A stretch of DNA of 5,871 bases from Desulfobulbaceae bacterium UBA5628 (GCA_002421565.1 DIKC01000166.1:1971-7841), one strand, 5' to 3'; counted from the stretch's first letter, positions 1-5,871 are shown. The notes: generated from the letters alone by a model not told the origin. Translations and numbers: made by a program.

Positions 1-59
1 GGCAGATGTGCGAGGACACCTGGCGCTGGCAGATCGCCAACCCCTCCGGCTATCGCTGA
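1..59 (+). CDS. galE: 3' end of UDP-glucose 4-epimerase (partial)
   Basis: Only the last 18 codons are in the window, read from base 3 and ending in TGA at 57-59. The tail reads QMCEDTWRWQIANPSGYR. GalE proteins characteristically end in a motif of the form (D/C)-x-x-(T/A)-W-x-W-Q-x-x-N/H-P-x-G-Y, and this tail matches it well. GalE is a cytosolic NAD-dependent enzyme that interconverts UDP-glucose and UDP-galactose for cell-surface polysaccharide synthesis. It has no evident functional link with the hydrogenase/Hdr genes that follow, and 437 bases separate it from the next gene, so it probably belongs to a different transcription unit. The call rests on a short C-terminal signature only; another NAD-dependent sugar epimerase is possible. 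Confidence 0.75.
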   Translation, partial: QMCEDTWRWQIANPSGYR

Positions 60-69
60 CGGCGGTTGC

Positions 70-123
70 CGGCAGGGCGAACCAGCCTTGCCGCCGGGCT
101 CGTCGCCGCCGCCGCTTGTTTTT
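70..123 (+). terminator. Possible rho-independent terminator of galE
   Basis: Bases 70-78 (CGGCAGGGC) pair with 85-93 (GCCTTGCCG), giving a 9-bp stem with one G-U pair and a 6-base loop, starting 11 bases after the galE stop. A run of five T lies at 119-123, but it is 25 bases past the stem, which is too far for a classic intrinsic terminator unless a longer outer stem forms using GGCGG (61-65) and CCGCC (106-110). The position after a stop codon is the main support. Confidence 0.35.
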
Positions 124-267
124 CATCCTTCCACCCCGATGGGCCGTGCCGTCGTTTCTTCCCCCTGCAGCACCGGTCTTCCCGGAACACTCGAAAATAC
201 CGCAGAGATAATCGGATACGCCGTCGTCAAACAATAACCGTTACGCAGATATACCTTTCCGGCATAA

Positions 268-318
268 GGGGCCGTAACGAAATGGTGAAAAATAAAACGG
301 TTATTTCGTAACGGCCCC
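268..318. repeat. 51-bp imperfect inverted repeat flanked by TAA
   Basis: The left arm at 267-283 and the right arm at 303-319 are reverse complements over 17 bases with a single mismatch (A276 against A310), separated by a 19-base A-rich spacer. The arms start GGGGCC and end GGCCCC and are bordered on both sides by TAA (265-267 and 319-321), which could be a 3-bp target duplication. The next bases on the + strand are AAGTTTG, not a T-tract, so it is a poor terminator. It could be a miniature transposable element, a REP-like unit or an operator region; the sequence alone does not decide. Confidence 0.55.
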
Positions 319-344
319 TAAGTTTGTCTGCAGCCTTCCGCCGT

Positions 345-360
345 ACTACCAGGTGGTAGT
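345..360. promoter_or_regulatory. Palindromic site, possible operator
   Basis: ACTACCA (345-351) and TGGTAGT (354-360) are perfect 7-base inverted arms separated by GG. The size and symmetry suit a dimeric helix-turn-helix regulator, and the site lies about 135 bases upstream of the chosen start of the first cluster gene, where a promoter would be expected. No regulator family is recognised from the sequence, and the match could be chance. Confidence 0.35.
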
Positions 361-496
361 CAACTCCGTGCGGGCAAGCCCAGGTGGCGATATCAGTAGA
401 ATATATGGCTGCGGCCATCACTGATAATTTCTCTTGATATTGGTCTGGAGCAATGGTAACGTCGCATCAAAATCAACAAGAGGCACTGTTTGCACA

Positions 497-982
497 ATGG
501 CACAAAAAAATCTCTCGACCGTGATCTTTGGTTGCGGCAACGTCGTCATGGGTGATGACGGCTACGGTCCGGCAGTCGTCGACGCCCTCAACTCCCGCTA
601 TCAATTGCCGCCGGGGGTGGAGGCGATCGATGCCGGCACCGGTATTCGCGAGTATCTGTTTGATTATATCCTGACGGCCGATGGCCGGCCTGACCGGATC
701 ATCGTCCTCGATGCGGTCGATTTTCCCGACCGGCAGCCGGGCGATGTCTTTCTCATCGACACATCGGCAATTCCTCCGAAGAAAATCCACGATTTTTCCC
801 TCCATCAGTTTCCCACCGTCAACCTGCTGGTCGAACTGGAACAGCATACCGGTGTGCGGATCTTTATCCTGGCAGCCCAGGTCGAGACCATTCCCGAAGA
901 AATCACCCCGGGGCTCTCGCCACCGATGTCGGCTGCCGTCTCTGTCGCATGTGAGAAGGTGTTACACATTCTTTCCGAATAA
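497..982 (+). CDS. [NiFe]-hydrogenase maturation endopeptidase (HycI/FrhD type)
   Basis: Cytosolic nickel-dependent peptidase that removes the C-terminal tail of a [NiFe]-hydrogenase large subunit once the metal centre is installed. The 161-residue product is of normal family length. It begins with a beta strand and the signature GCGNVVMGDDGYGP (residues 12-25). By alignment with the known HybD metal ligands (E16, D62, H93), the expected ligands are D21, D72 (in VLDAVD) and H103 (in SLHQF), all present. The glycine-rich IDAGTG segment (44-49) is also typical. The ATG at 497 is preferred because the family motif begins soon after it. The frame stays open up to a TTG at 434, but those extra 21 residues look unlike the family. 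AAGAGG at 478-483 is a possible ribosome site, although its 13-base spacing is long. It sits 20 bases upstream of the next gene. The GCGN/GDDG wording resembles the enzymes that process F420- or viologen-type (Frh/Mvh) hydrogenases, which fits the mvhD gene downstream. Confidence 0.88.
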   Translation: MAQKNLSTVIFGCGNVVMGDDGYGPAVVDALNSRYQLPPGVEAIDAGTGIREYLFDYILTADGRPDRIIVLDAVDFPDRQPGDVFLIDTSAIPPKKIHDFSLHQFPTVNLLVELEQHTGVRIFILAAQVETIPEEITPGLSPPMSAAVSVACEKVLHILSE

Positions 983-990
983 GCTCAATG

Positions 991-996
991 AGGTGA
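991..996 (+). promoter_or_regulatory. Ribosome binding site of the HTH-Hdr fusion gene
   Basis: AGGTGA lies 6 bases before ATG 1003 and 9 bases before the adjacent ATG 1006. Either start is possible and they differ by one Met. Its location supports a start that includes the helix-turn-helix domain, rather than one closer to the ferredoxin domain. Confidence 0.6.
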
Positions 997-1002
997 CCGT
1001 GT

Positions 1003-2463
1003 ATGATGTATGAATTTAGAGTCAGCGAAATGGCAGAGGAGTTTGGCGTCCATCGGAACACCATCCGCAACTGGATCGCCGCCGGGACGCTTCCCGCCAA
1101 GGAAGGTCCCGGGCGCAAGTATCTGATGAAGTTCGACGATTATCAAATTCTCTGCCAGAAATTCGGCCGTGAACCGCATATCCGGCCGGACAGTTATATC
1201 GATCTCGCCACCGTCAAGACGATGGACGCCAGGGCCGAGCAGGAGATGGTGCCGCTGGAACTGGATGGGCATCACAGCGAGATCGCCGTCGACCCGAGCT
1301 GGGCCGATGCCTGCCTGACCTGCGGCACCTGCGCCAGCGCCTGTCCGATTGCCGGTGTCGACGGCCTCGATCCACGCAAGGTTGTGCGCATGGCGGTCCT
1401 TGGCATGGACCAGGAACTGGTCGACAGCCAGTGGCCCTGGAAATGCACGATGTGCGGCAAGTGCGAGGTCTCCTGTCCCGCCAACATCCAGATCGTCGCC
1501 CTGATGCGCAAGCTCCGCGGTCTCCGCGACCGCGACAAGGTCCCCGGGCCGATCCACAAGGGGGTCGTGATGTGCCTCGAGCGCGGCAACAATCTCGGCA
1601 TTCCCAAGGACGACTTCGTCTTCCTGTGTCAGGAACTGGGTGAGGAACTGGCGGCCGACAGCTGCCCCGGCTTTGTCACCCCGATCGATGTCCACGGCGC
1701 CAGGGTGCTCGTCACCATCAATTCAAAGGAGCCGTACGGCGAGCCGGATGACATGAAGTTCTGGTGGAAGATCTTCCATGCCGCCGGCGAGTCCTGGACC
1801 ATCGCCTCGGAGAACTGGGAAGGCGTCAACTGGGGTCTGTTCTCCGGTGACGATGCGGCGATGAAGGTCATTGTCGGCCGGATCGTCGACAACATGCGGA
1901 GGTTGAACTGCCAGGTCCTCCTCCTCCCGGAATGAGGCCACGCCTACTTTGCAACCCGGTCCGGGTTGAACAGGTGGTTTCCGGAAGTCTTCAACGAGTT
2001 CAAGATCGTCTCGGTTTTCGAACTGTTGATGGAATACATCAGGGAAGGGAAGATCGAGCTGGACAACACCGTCCACACCATGCCTGCCGTTTTTCATGAT
2101 CCCTGCAACTATGGCCGCAAATCCGTCAAGGCCTTCGGTCAGGCGTTTTTCGAGGAGGGCCGGGAGATTTCCCGGGCCTGCTGCCCCGATCTGCGCGAGC
2201 TGTATCCGAACCGGATGGAGGCCTACTGTTGCGGCGCCGGTGGCGGCGCCTGGGCCATGCCGTTCAGCGCCGAACGGGTGTTCTACGGCCGAACCAAGGC
2301 CCGCCAGATCTCCGAATCGGGCGCCCACCTGGTCATCGCCCCGTGTCACAACTGCCGTGACCAGATCATGAAGTCACTGAACAAGGAGTACGATCTCGGC
2401 ATCGAGGTCAAGTACATCTGGGAGCTGGTCGCGGATTCGCTGATCATGCCGAACAAACAGTAA
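1003..2463 (+). CDS. Selenoprotein: helix-turn-helix + HdrC-like ferredoxin + HdrB/HdrD-like CCG domain fusion
   Basis: Predicted 486-residue redox protein read through an in-frame TGA at codon 311. Residues about 4-52 resemble an excisionase/MerR-type DNA-binding fold (VSEMAEEFGVHRNTIRNW, then a wing around GPGRKYL). Residues 104-114 (CxxCxxCxxxC) and 148-158 (CxxCxxCxxxC, followed by P) are two [4Fe-4S] motifs as in HdrC. The C-terminal part has one CCG domain, C368-x40-C409-C410-x37-C448-xx-C451, the pattern that binds a non-cubane [4Fe-4S] centre in HdrB. A preceding first CCG half is degenerate and keeps only PEUGHAY, where relatives have PECGHAY. The two halves are in one frame, and the sequence after TGA continues the fold without an obvious new start. 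The protein probably accepts electrons from HdrA and reduces an unknown disulfide or other acceptor. Standard annotation would split it at 1935/1966. The role of the DNA-binding domain is unknown. Confidence 0.85.
1933..1935 (+). other. UGA read as selenocysteine (U311)
   Basis: TGA sits in PE-UGA-GHAY. Proteins with HdrD/CCG domains commonly have PECGHA or ECGHA here, so the UGA replaces a conserved cysteine codon. The same frame stays open for another 175 codons and encodes the entire CCG domain. A sequencing substitution from TGC/TGT is the main alternative, made unlikely by the two similar cases in the following genes. Confidence 0.88.
1952..1968 (+). promoter_or_regulatory. Candidate SECIS hairpin for U311
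   Basis: CAACCC (1952-1957) pairs perfectly with GGGTTG (1963-1968), leaving the loop GGTCC. The loop starts 23 bases after the TGA, inside the distance range usual for bacterial SECIS elements, and has G at its first two positions. GGUC is also the apical loop of the E. coli fdhF SECIS. The lower stem may continue with T1949/T1950 pairing A1970/A1969 around an unpaired G1951. Confidence 0.65.
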
Positions 2464-2469
2464 CGGAAG

Positions 2470-2505
2470 CGGCAAGCAGCGATCCGCGCTTCCCGCTGCT
2501 TGCCG
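2470..2505 (+). other. Intercistronic hairpin after the HTH-Hdr fusion gene
   Basis: Bases 2470-2481 and 2494-2505 form a perfect 12-bp stem with a 12-base loop, starting 6 bases after the stop codon. There is no T-run after it, so it is not a standard intrinsic terminator; it may stabilise the upstream mRNA end or attenuate transcription. A competing 7-bp stem (GGAAGCG 2465-2471 with CGCTTCC 2487-2493) and a 12-base palindrome CTTGCCGGCAAG (2499-2510) overlap it. Confidence 0.6.
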
Positions 2506-2530
2506 GCAAGGGCTTGAACATCATGTAGCA

Positions 2531-2555
2531 CCCCGCAATTCTCGGCAATTCGGGG
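2531..2555 (+). other. Hairpin in the hdrA leader
   Basis: CCCCG (2531-2535) pairs with CGGGG (2551-2555), C2536 bulges, and AATT (2537-2540) pairs with AATT (2547-2550), leaving the loop CTCGGC. The 9-bp stem ends 17 bases before the hdrA ribosome site. It could be a processing site or affect translation start. No T-run follows it, and no known riboswitch family was recognised. Confidence 0.5.
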
Positions 2556-2572
2556 TATGCACTATTTACAAG

Positions 2573-2577
2573 AGGAG
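2573..2577 (+). promoter_or_regulatory. Ribosome binding site of hdrA
   Basis: AGGAG with 8 bases to ATG 2586. It fixes the hdrA start upstream of the UGA codon, showing that the N-terminal 60 codons before the UGA belong to the translated gene. Confidence 0.8.
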
Positions 2578-2585
2578 TACCTGTC

Positions 2586-5500
2586 ATGCTGGACACGAAA
2601 AAAGTTGGCTCGGTAATGATTGTGGGAGGTGGCGTCACGGGGATGCAGGCGGCCCTGGATCTCGCTGACTCCGGGTATTACGTCTACCTGGTCGAAAAAT
2701 CAGGGGCGATCGGCGGGGCCATGGCCCAGCTCGACAAAACCTTTCCCACCAACGACTGTTCGCTCTGAATTCTCGCGCCCAAGCTGGTGGAGGCCGGTCG
2801 GTCTCCCAATATCGAGATTCTGAGCAACACCGATTTTCTGGAACTTTCCGGCAAGCCGGGCAACTTCACCGCCAAGCTGCGCCGGCGGCCCCGCTACATC
2901 GACGCCGACAAGTGCACGGCCTGCGGGATGTGCACCCAGTACTGCCCCCGCCATCTGGTGGACAGCTACAACGAAGGGCTGGCCGTGACCCGGCCGATCC
3001 ATATCGACTATCCCCAGGCGGTTCCGGCCTCCTATTTCATCGACCCGGAACAGTGCCTCCACTTAAAGCACGGCACCTGCAAGATTTGCGTTCCGGTCTG
3101 CCGGGCCAAGGCGATCGATTTCTCCCAGCAACCCGAAGATATCTCCCTCAAGGTCGGGGCGGTGATCATGTCCCCCGGCTTTGGGCGGGTACCCGATGAG
3201 GCCCTGAGCAAGTACGGTTACGGCAAGCATCCCGACGTCCTCACCAGCCTGGAGTTCGAGCGGCTGCTCTGCGCCTCCGGCCCCTTTGAGGGCGAACTGC
3301 TGCGTCTCTCCGACTGCAAGCATCCCAAAAAGATCGCCTTTATCCAGTGCGTCGGCTCCCGCGATCTGACCTGCGGCAATGGCTACTGCTCCTCGGTCTG
3401 CTGCATGTACGCGATCAAGGAAGCGATGGTGGCCAAGGAGCATGAGCCGGAGCTAGAGATCACCATCTACTACATGGACATGCGAACCCAGGGCAAGGGC
3501 TTTGACGCCGCCCGTACCCGGGCCGAGGCCAAGGGGATCAAGTTCGTCCGGGCCCGGGTGGCCGATGTCATGCCCTGGAATGAGCAACTCAAGCTGACCT
3601 ATTCCACCCTGGAGGGCGGCCACCTGTTCGAACCCTTTGACATGGTGGTCCTTTCGGTGGGGCTCGACGCCCCGGCCGATGCCCGCAAACTGGCGGAAAT
3701 CGGCGGCTTTGAATTGAACAATTACGACTTCTGCCAAACCGGCGGCTTTACTCCGCTGCTGACCTCCCGGCCCGGAGTGGTGGTGGCCGGCGCCTTCCAA
3801 GGCCCCAAGGACATTCCGGAAAGCGTGACCCAGTCCAGCGGCGCGGCCGGGATTGCCGCCGCCTTGATCAAGCAGGACCGGGGCAAGGGGGTGGTGATCA
3901 AGTCCTACCCGGCGGAACAGCCCCCGGCCGAGGACGAGGAAATCCGGATCGGGGTCTTTGTCTGCCACTGCGGGGTGAACATCGCCAGCGTGGTCGATGT
4001 GCCGGAGGTGGACCGTTACGTGGAGGGGATGGAAGGGGTGGTCTATCACGCCCAGAGCCTCTACAGTTGCTCCCAGGACGCCCAGGAAGTGATCAAGCAG
4101 AAGATCAAGGAACACAACCTCAACCGGGTGGTAATCGCCGCCTGTTCGCCCCGTACCCATGAGCCGCTGTTCCAGGAAACATTGAAGGACGCCGGTCTCA
4201 ACCGTTGCCTCATCGAGATGGTCAATATCCGCGATCAATGTTCGTGGGTTCATGCCAACGAACCGGAAGCCGCTACCCAAAAGGCCGAGGATCTGGTGCG
4301 GATGGGGGTGGCCAAGTCCCGCCACAGCAAGCCCCTGCCCGAACAGACGGTGCCGGTTACTCCCCGGGCCCTGGTTCTGGGCGGCGGCATTGCCGGGATG
4401 ACCGCGGCCCTCAACCTGGCCGACCAGGGCTTTGAAACCGTGCTGGTCGAGCGGGAAAAGGAGTTGGGCGGCCATCTCCGCAACCTCCACGCCACCTTGA
4501 GCGGCGAGCCCTTTGCCAAAATGCTCAAGCAGACCGCCGAGCAGGTGAAGAAACACAAGCTGATCAAATTGCTCACCGAGAGTGAACTGGTGCAGGTCAA
4601 CGGCTTTGTCGGCAACTTCAACTCGGTGATCAAGACCACCAAGGGCAAGAAGGAAAGCGAAAGCACCATCGAGCACGGGGTGATTGTGATCGCCACCGGC
4701 GGCCGGGAGTATCGGCCGGAAAAGGTGCTGGAGCAGCCGGTCAAGTATTCGGCCGCGATTCTGACCCAGACCGATCTTGAACAGCGGCTGGCCGGCAGCG
4801 GCAAGAACCGGGCTCCGGCCAGCGTGGTCATGATCCAGTGCGCCGGCAGCCGGGGCGACGATCTCGCCTATTGCAGCAAGGTGTGTTGCAACCAGGCGGT
4901 GAAGAACGCCTTGCAAATCAAGGCGATCAACCCGGAATCCCAGGTGGTGGTTCTCTACCGCGATCTCCGCACCTACGGCTATGCCGAGGACGCCTACCGC
5001 GAGGCGCGGGAAAAGGGGGTGCTCTTCGTACCCTACGGCATGACCGCCAAACCGGCGATCAGCGCCGCCGACAAGGCCCCCAAGGTGACCTATTACGATC
5101 CCCTGTTGCGGGAGGAAGTGACCCTGGCCCCCGACCTCCTGGTGCTGAGCACCGGCATGGTGCCGGAAGGCACCGAGGAACTGAGCCGGCTGCTCAAAGT
5201 GCCGGTCAACGAGGACAAGTTCTTCCTCGAGGCCCACGTCAAGCTGCGGCCGGTGGAACTGCCGGTTTCCGGGGTCTATCTCTGCGGGCTGGCCCATTCA
5301 CCCAAGCCGGTGGACGAGATCATCGTCCAGGCCCAGGCAGCGGCGGCCAAGGCGGCTATTCCCCTGGTCAAGGGCAAGGTGACGGTGGAGCCCACCGTCT
5401 CCAGCGTTGATCCGAGCCTCTGCATCGGCTGCGGGATCTGCGAATCCCTCTGCCCCTACCAGGCGATCCGGATTACCAAGGACAAGGACAACAAGCGCAA

Positions 5501-5645
5501 GGCGGAGACCATCACCGCCTCCTGCAAGGGCTGCGGCATCTGCGCCTCCCACTGCCCGGTGTTCGCCATCTCCATGGGCGGCTTCACCGACGAGCAGATC
5601 AGCGCCCAGATCAAAGCCTTCGGCGAAGCGACCAACAAGGAGTAG
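2586..5645 (+). CDS. hdrA: Selenocysteine-containing heterodisulfide reductase subunit A (long, duplicated form)
   Basis: Cytosolic FAD/iron-sulfur hub of Hdr complexes, expected to take electrons from MvhD and bifurcate them to ferredoxin and an HdrC/HdrB-like partner. The product has 1019 residues when TGA codon 61 is read as selenocysteine. In order: FAD-binding GGGVTG (14-19); NDCSLU (56-61), where HdrA usually has DCSxC; inserted ferredoxin-like motifs C110/113/116/120 and C157/165/168/172; IQCVGSR with C255 and the cluster C263, C268, C272, C273; a CHCG domain (C460, C462); a second FAD motif GGGIAG (599-604); IQCAGSR (C752) with C763, C767, C768; and two C-terminal [4Fe-4S] motifs C946/949/952/956 and C980/983/986/990. 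The roughly 1000-residue length is usual for the bacterial tandem form, against about 650 for methanogen HdrA. It follows the HTH-Hdr gene by 122 bases and precedes mvhD by 4. Confidence 0.95.
2766..2768 (+). other. UGA read as selenocysteine (U61)
   Basis: TGA lies in [19 protein letters not shown]. HdrA proteins have DCSxCI(L)xPK here, and selenocysteine at this site is known in HdrA of some methanogens and deltaproteobacteria. The upstream part has its own strong ribosome site and the FAD motif, while the downstream part lacks a plausible independent start (the first candidate is GTG 2787, inside the conserved PKLVE segment). Confidence 0.93.
2787..2807 (+). promoter_or_regulatory. Candidate SECIS hairpin for U61
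   Basis: Bases 2789-2795 pair with 2800-2806 (7 bp including one G-U pair) around the tetraloop GGTC (2796-2799). G2787-C2807 adds a pair if U2788 is bulged out, recalling the bulged U of the E. coli fdhF element, although here it lies further from the loop. The loop begins 28 bases after the TGA, within the usual bacterial range. Confidence 0.68.
5637..5642 (+). promoter_or_regulatory. Ribosome binding site of mvhD, inside the hdrA 3' end
   Basis: AAGGAG is made by the last two sense codons of hdrA (Lys-Glu) and lies 7 bases before ATG 5650. The overlap indicates co-transcription and probably coupled translation of hdrA and mvhD. Confidence 0.8.
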
Positions 5646-5649
5646 TTCT

Positions 5650-5871
5650 ATGGCCAAGCAAGAATTCAGCCCCCGGATTCTCGGGTTTCTCTGCAACTGG
5701 TGCTGCTACGCGGCGGCCGACAGCGCCGGGGTATCGCGCTACCAGTATCCCCCCAACCTGCGGACCATCCGGGTGATGTGCACCGGCCGCCTTGATCCCG
5801 CCTTTGTCTTCCGGGGTTTTGCCGAGGGAGCGGACGGGATTTTCACCGGCGGCTGACAACTTGGCGAATGC
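5650..5871 (+). CDS. mvhD: Hydrogenase iron-sulfur subunit MvhD/FrhD-delta family, selenoprotein (3' end outside window)
   Basis: MvhD carries a [2Fe-2S] cluster and bridges the MvhAG hydrogenase to HdrA. The first 74 residues are in the window; the family is usually about 140 long. Visible family motifs are FLCNWCCYAAAD (C15, C18, C19), YPPN, IRVMCTGRLDP (C44), and ADGIFTGG followed by UGA and QLGEC (C74). Relatives read GGCxxGxC at this place, so codon 69 (TGA 5854-5856) most likely encodes selenocysteine. The frame continues for five codons to the window end. C19 is an extra cysteine where many relatives have Ser or Thr; I would not assign it a role. The gene starts 4 bases after hdrA with its ribosome site inside hdrA. 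If UGA were a true stop, the product would be a 68-residue fragment lacking part of the cysteine set, which is unlikely. Confidence 0.92.
5854..5856 (+). other. UGA read as selenocysteine (U69 of MvhD)
   Basis: TGA falls in FTGG-UGA-QLGEC, exactly where the family motif GGCxxGxC has its first cysteine. Selenocysteine at this site is known in MvhD-type subunits such as VhuD of methanogens. Only 15 bases follow in the window, so the SECIS hairpin cannot be evaluated. Confidence 0.88.

Larger units (their letters stand above)
60..496. other. Gene-free region between galE and the hydrogenase/Hdr cluster
   Basis: No convincing gene was found on either strand; open frames here have no recognisable protein features. 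The first part is GC-rich with a possible terminator hairpin for galE. The middle (about 190-310) is AT-richer and carries an inverted-repeat element and a motif CCGTTACG (238-245) that recurs in reverse complement at 307-314. The last part has a palindrome at 345-360. The promoter of the downstream cluster should lie here, but I see no pair of good -35 and -10 boxes. TAGAAT (397-402) and GATAAT (423-428) are -10-like but have no acceptable -35 partner. Confidence 0.7.

Noticed and set aside
66..421. Small open frames on both strands in the galE-endopeptidase gap
   Set aside because: They are Arg/Pro/Ala-rich or cross the inverted repeat, lack ribosome sites and show no protein-like features.
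482..493. Sigma-54-like promoter just before the endopeptidase (GGCAC...TTGCA)
   Set aside because: The GG and GC elements are 8 bases apart instead of the required 10, and the site would overlap the probable ribosome site and start codon.
434..496. Upstream TTG start giving the endopeptidase 21 more residues
   Set aside because: The added residues do not resemble the family, there is no ribosome site before the TTG, and the ATG at 497 gives the normal family length.
1966..2463. The CCG-domain half as a separate gene starting after the UGA
   Set aside because: The candidate start has no clear ribosome site, is in the same frame as the upstream part, and UGA replaces a conserved cysteine in a motif that spans the boundary.
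2465..2505. H-type pseudoknot from the two crossing stems after the HTH-Hdr gene
   Set aside because: The loop crossing the 10-12-bp second stem would have essentially no bases, which is not sterically possible, so the stems are better seen as alternatives.
3453..5297. A 614-codon open frame on the minus strand, opposite hdrA
   Set aside because: It lies entirely within hdrA, has a low-complexity Gly/His/Leu-rich composition and no recognisable motif. Long antisense frames are common opposite GC-rich genes, and hdrA itself has a full set of family motifs.
2787..5645. hdrA starting at GTG 2787 with a separate 60-codon gene upstream
   Set aside because: This would cut the FAD motif and the conserved DCSxC-ILxPK segment apart; the strong AGGAG site is at the upstream ATG 2586.

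Overview
The window looks like part of a chromosome of an anaerobic, hydrogen-metabolising bacterium, most likely a deltaproteobacterium (Desulfobacterota). The reasons are a GC-rich sequence, a long duplicated HdrA of the kind found in these bacteria, an MvhD-type hydrogenase subunit, and three in-frame UGA codons at positions where relatives carry cysteine. The last point implies a selenocysteine-decoding host. This placement is inference from gene content; there is no marker gene in the window.

Layout, all on the + strand. Bases 1-59 are the last codons of a gene ending like UDP-glucose 4-epimerase (galE). Bases 60-496 hold no gene: a possible galE terminator, a 51-bp inverted-repeat element flanked by TAA, and a 16-bp near-perfect palindrome. 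A hydrogenase maturation endopeptidase follows (497-982). Only 20 bases later comes a helix-turn-helix/HdrC/CCG-domain fusion read through a UGA codon (1003-2463). A 122-base spacer with two strong hairpins precedes hdrA, also read through a UGA (2586-5645). Finally mvhD begins 4 bases after hdrA (5650 to beyond the window end) and again has an in-frame UGA at a conserved cysteine position.

How it fits together: in characterised complexes, MvhD passes electrons from an MvhAG [NiFe] hydrogenase to HdrA, whose FAD bifurcates them between ferredoxin and an HdrC/HdrB branch. Here the HdrC/HdrB branch appears to be one fused protein with two [4Fe-4S] motifs and one CCG domain, and the endopeptidase would mature the hydrogenase large subunit. 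No mvhG/mvhA is visible; they would be expected downstream. All three electron carriers seem to use selenocysteine (U311, U61 and U69), and the first two UGAs are followed at suitable distance by hairpins whose loops begin GGUC, as in the E. coli fdhF SECIS.

The most unusual items are the excisionase/MerR-like DNA-binding domain fused to the redox selenoprotein, and the complementary decay of the two halves of HdrA. A conventional gene caller would break the three redox genes at UGA and miss their N- or C-terminal parts.
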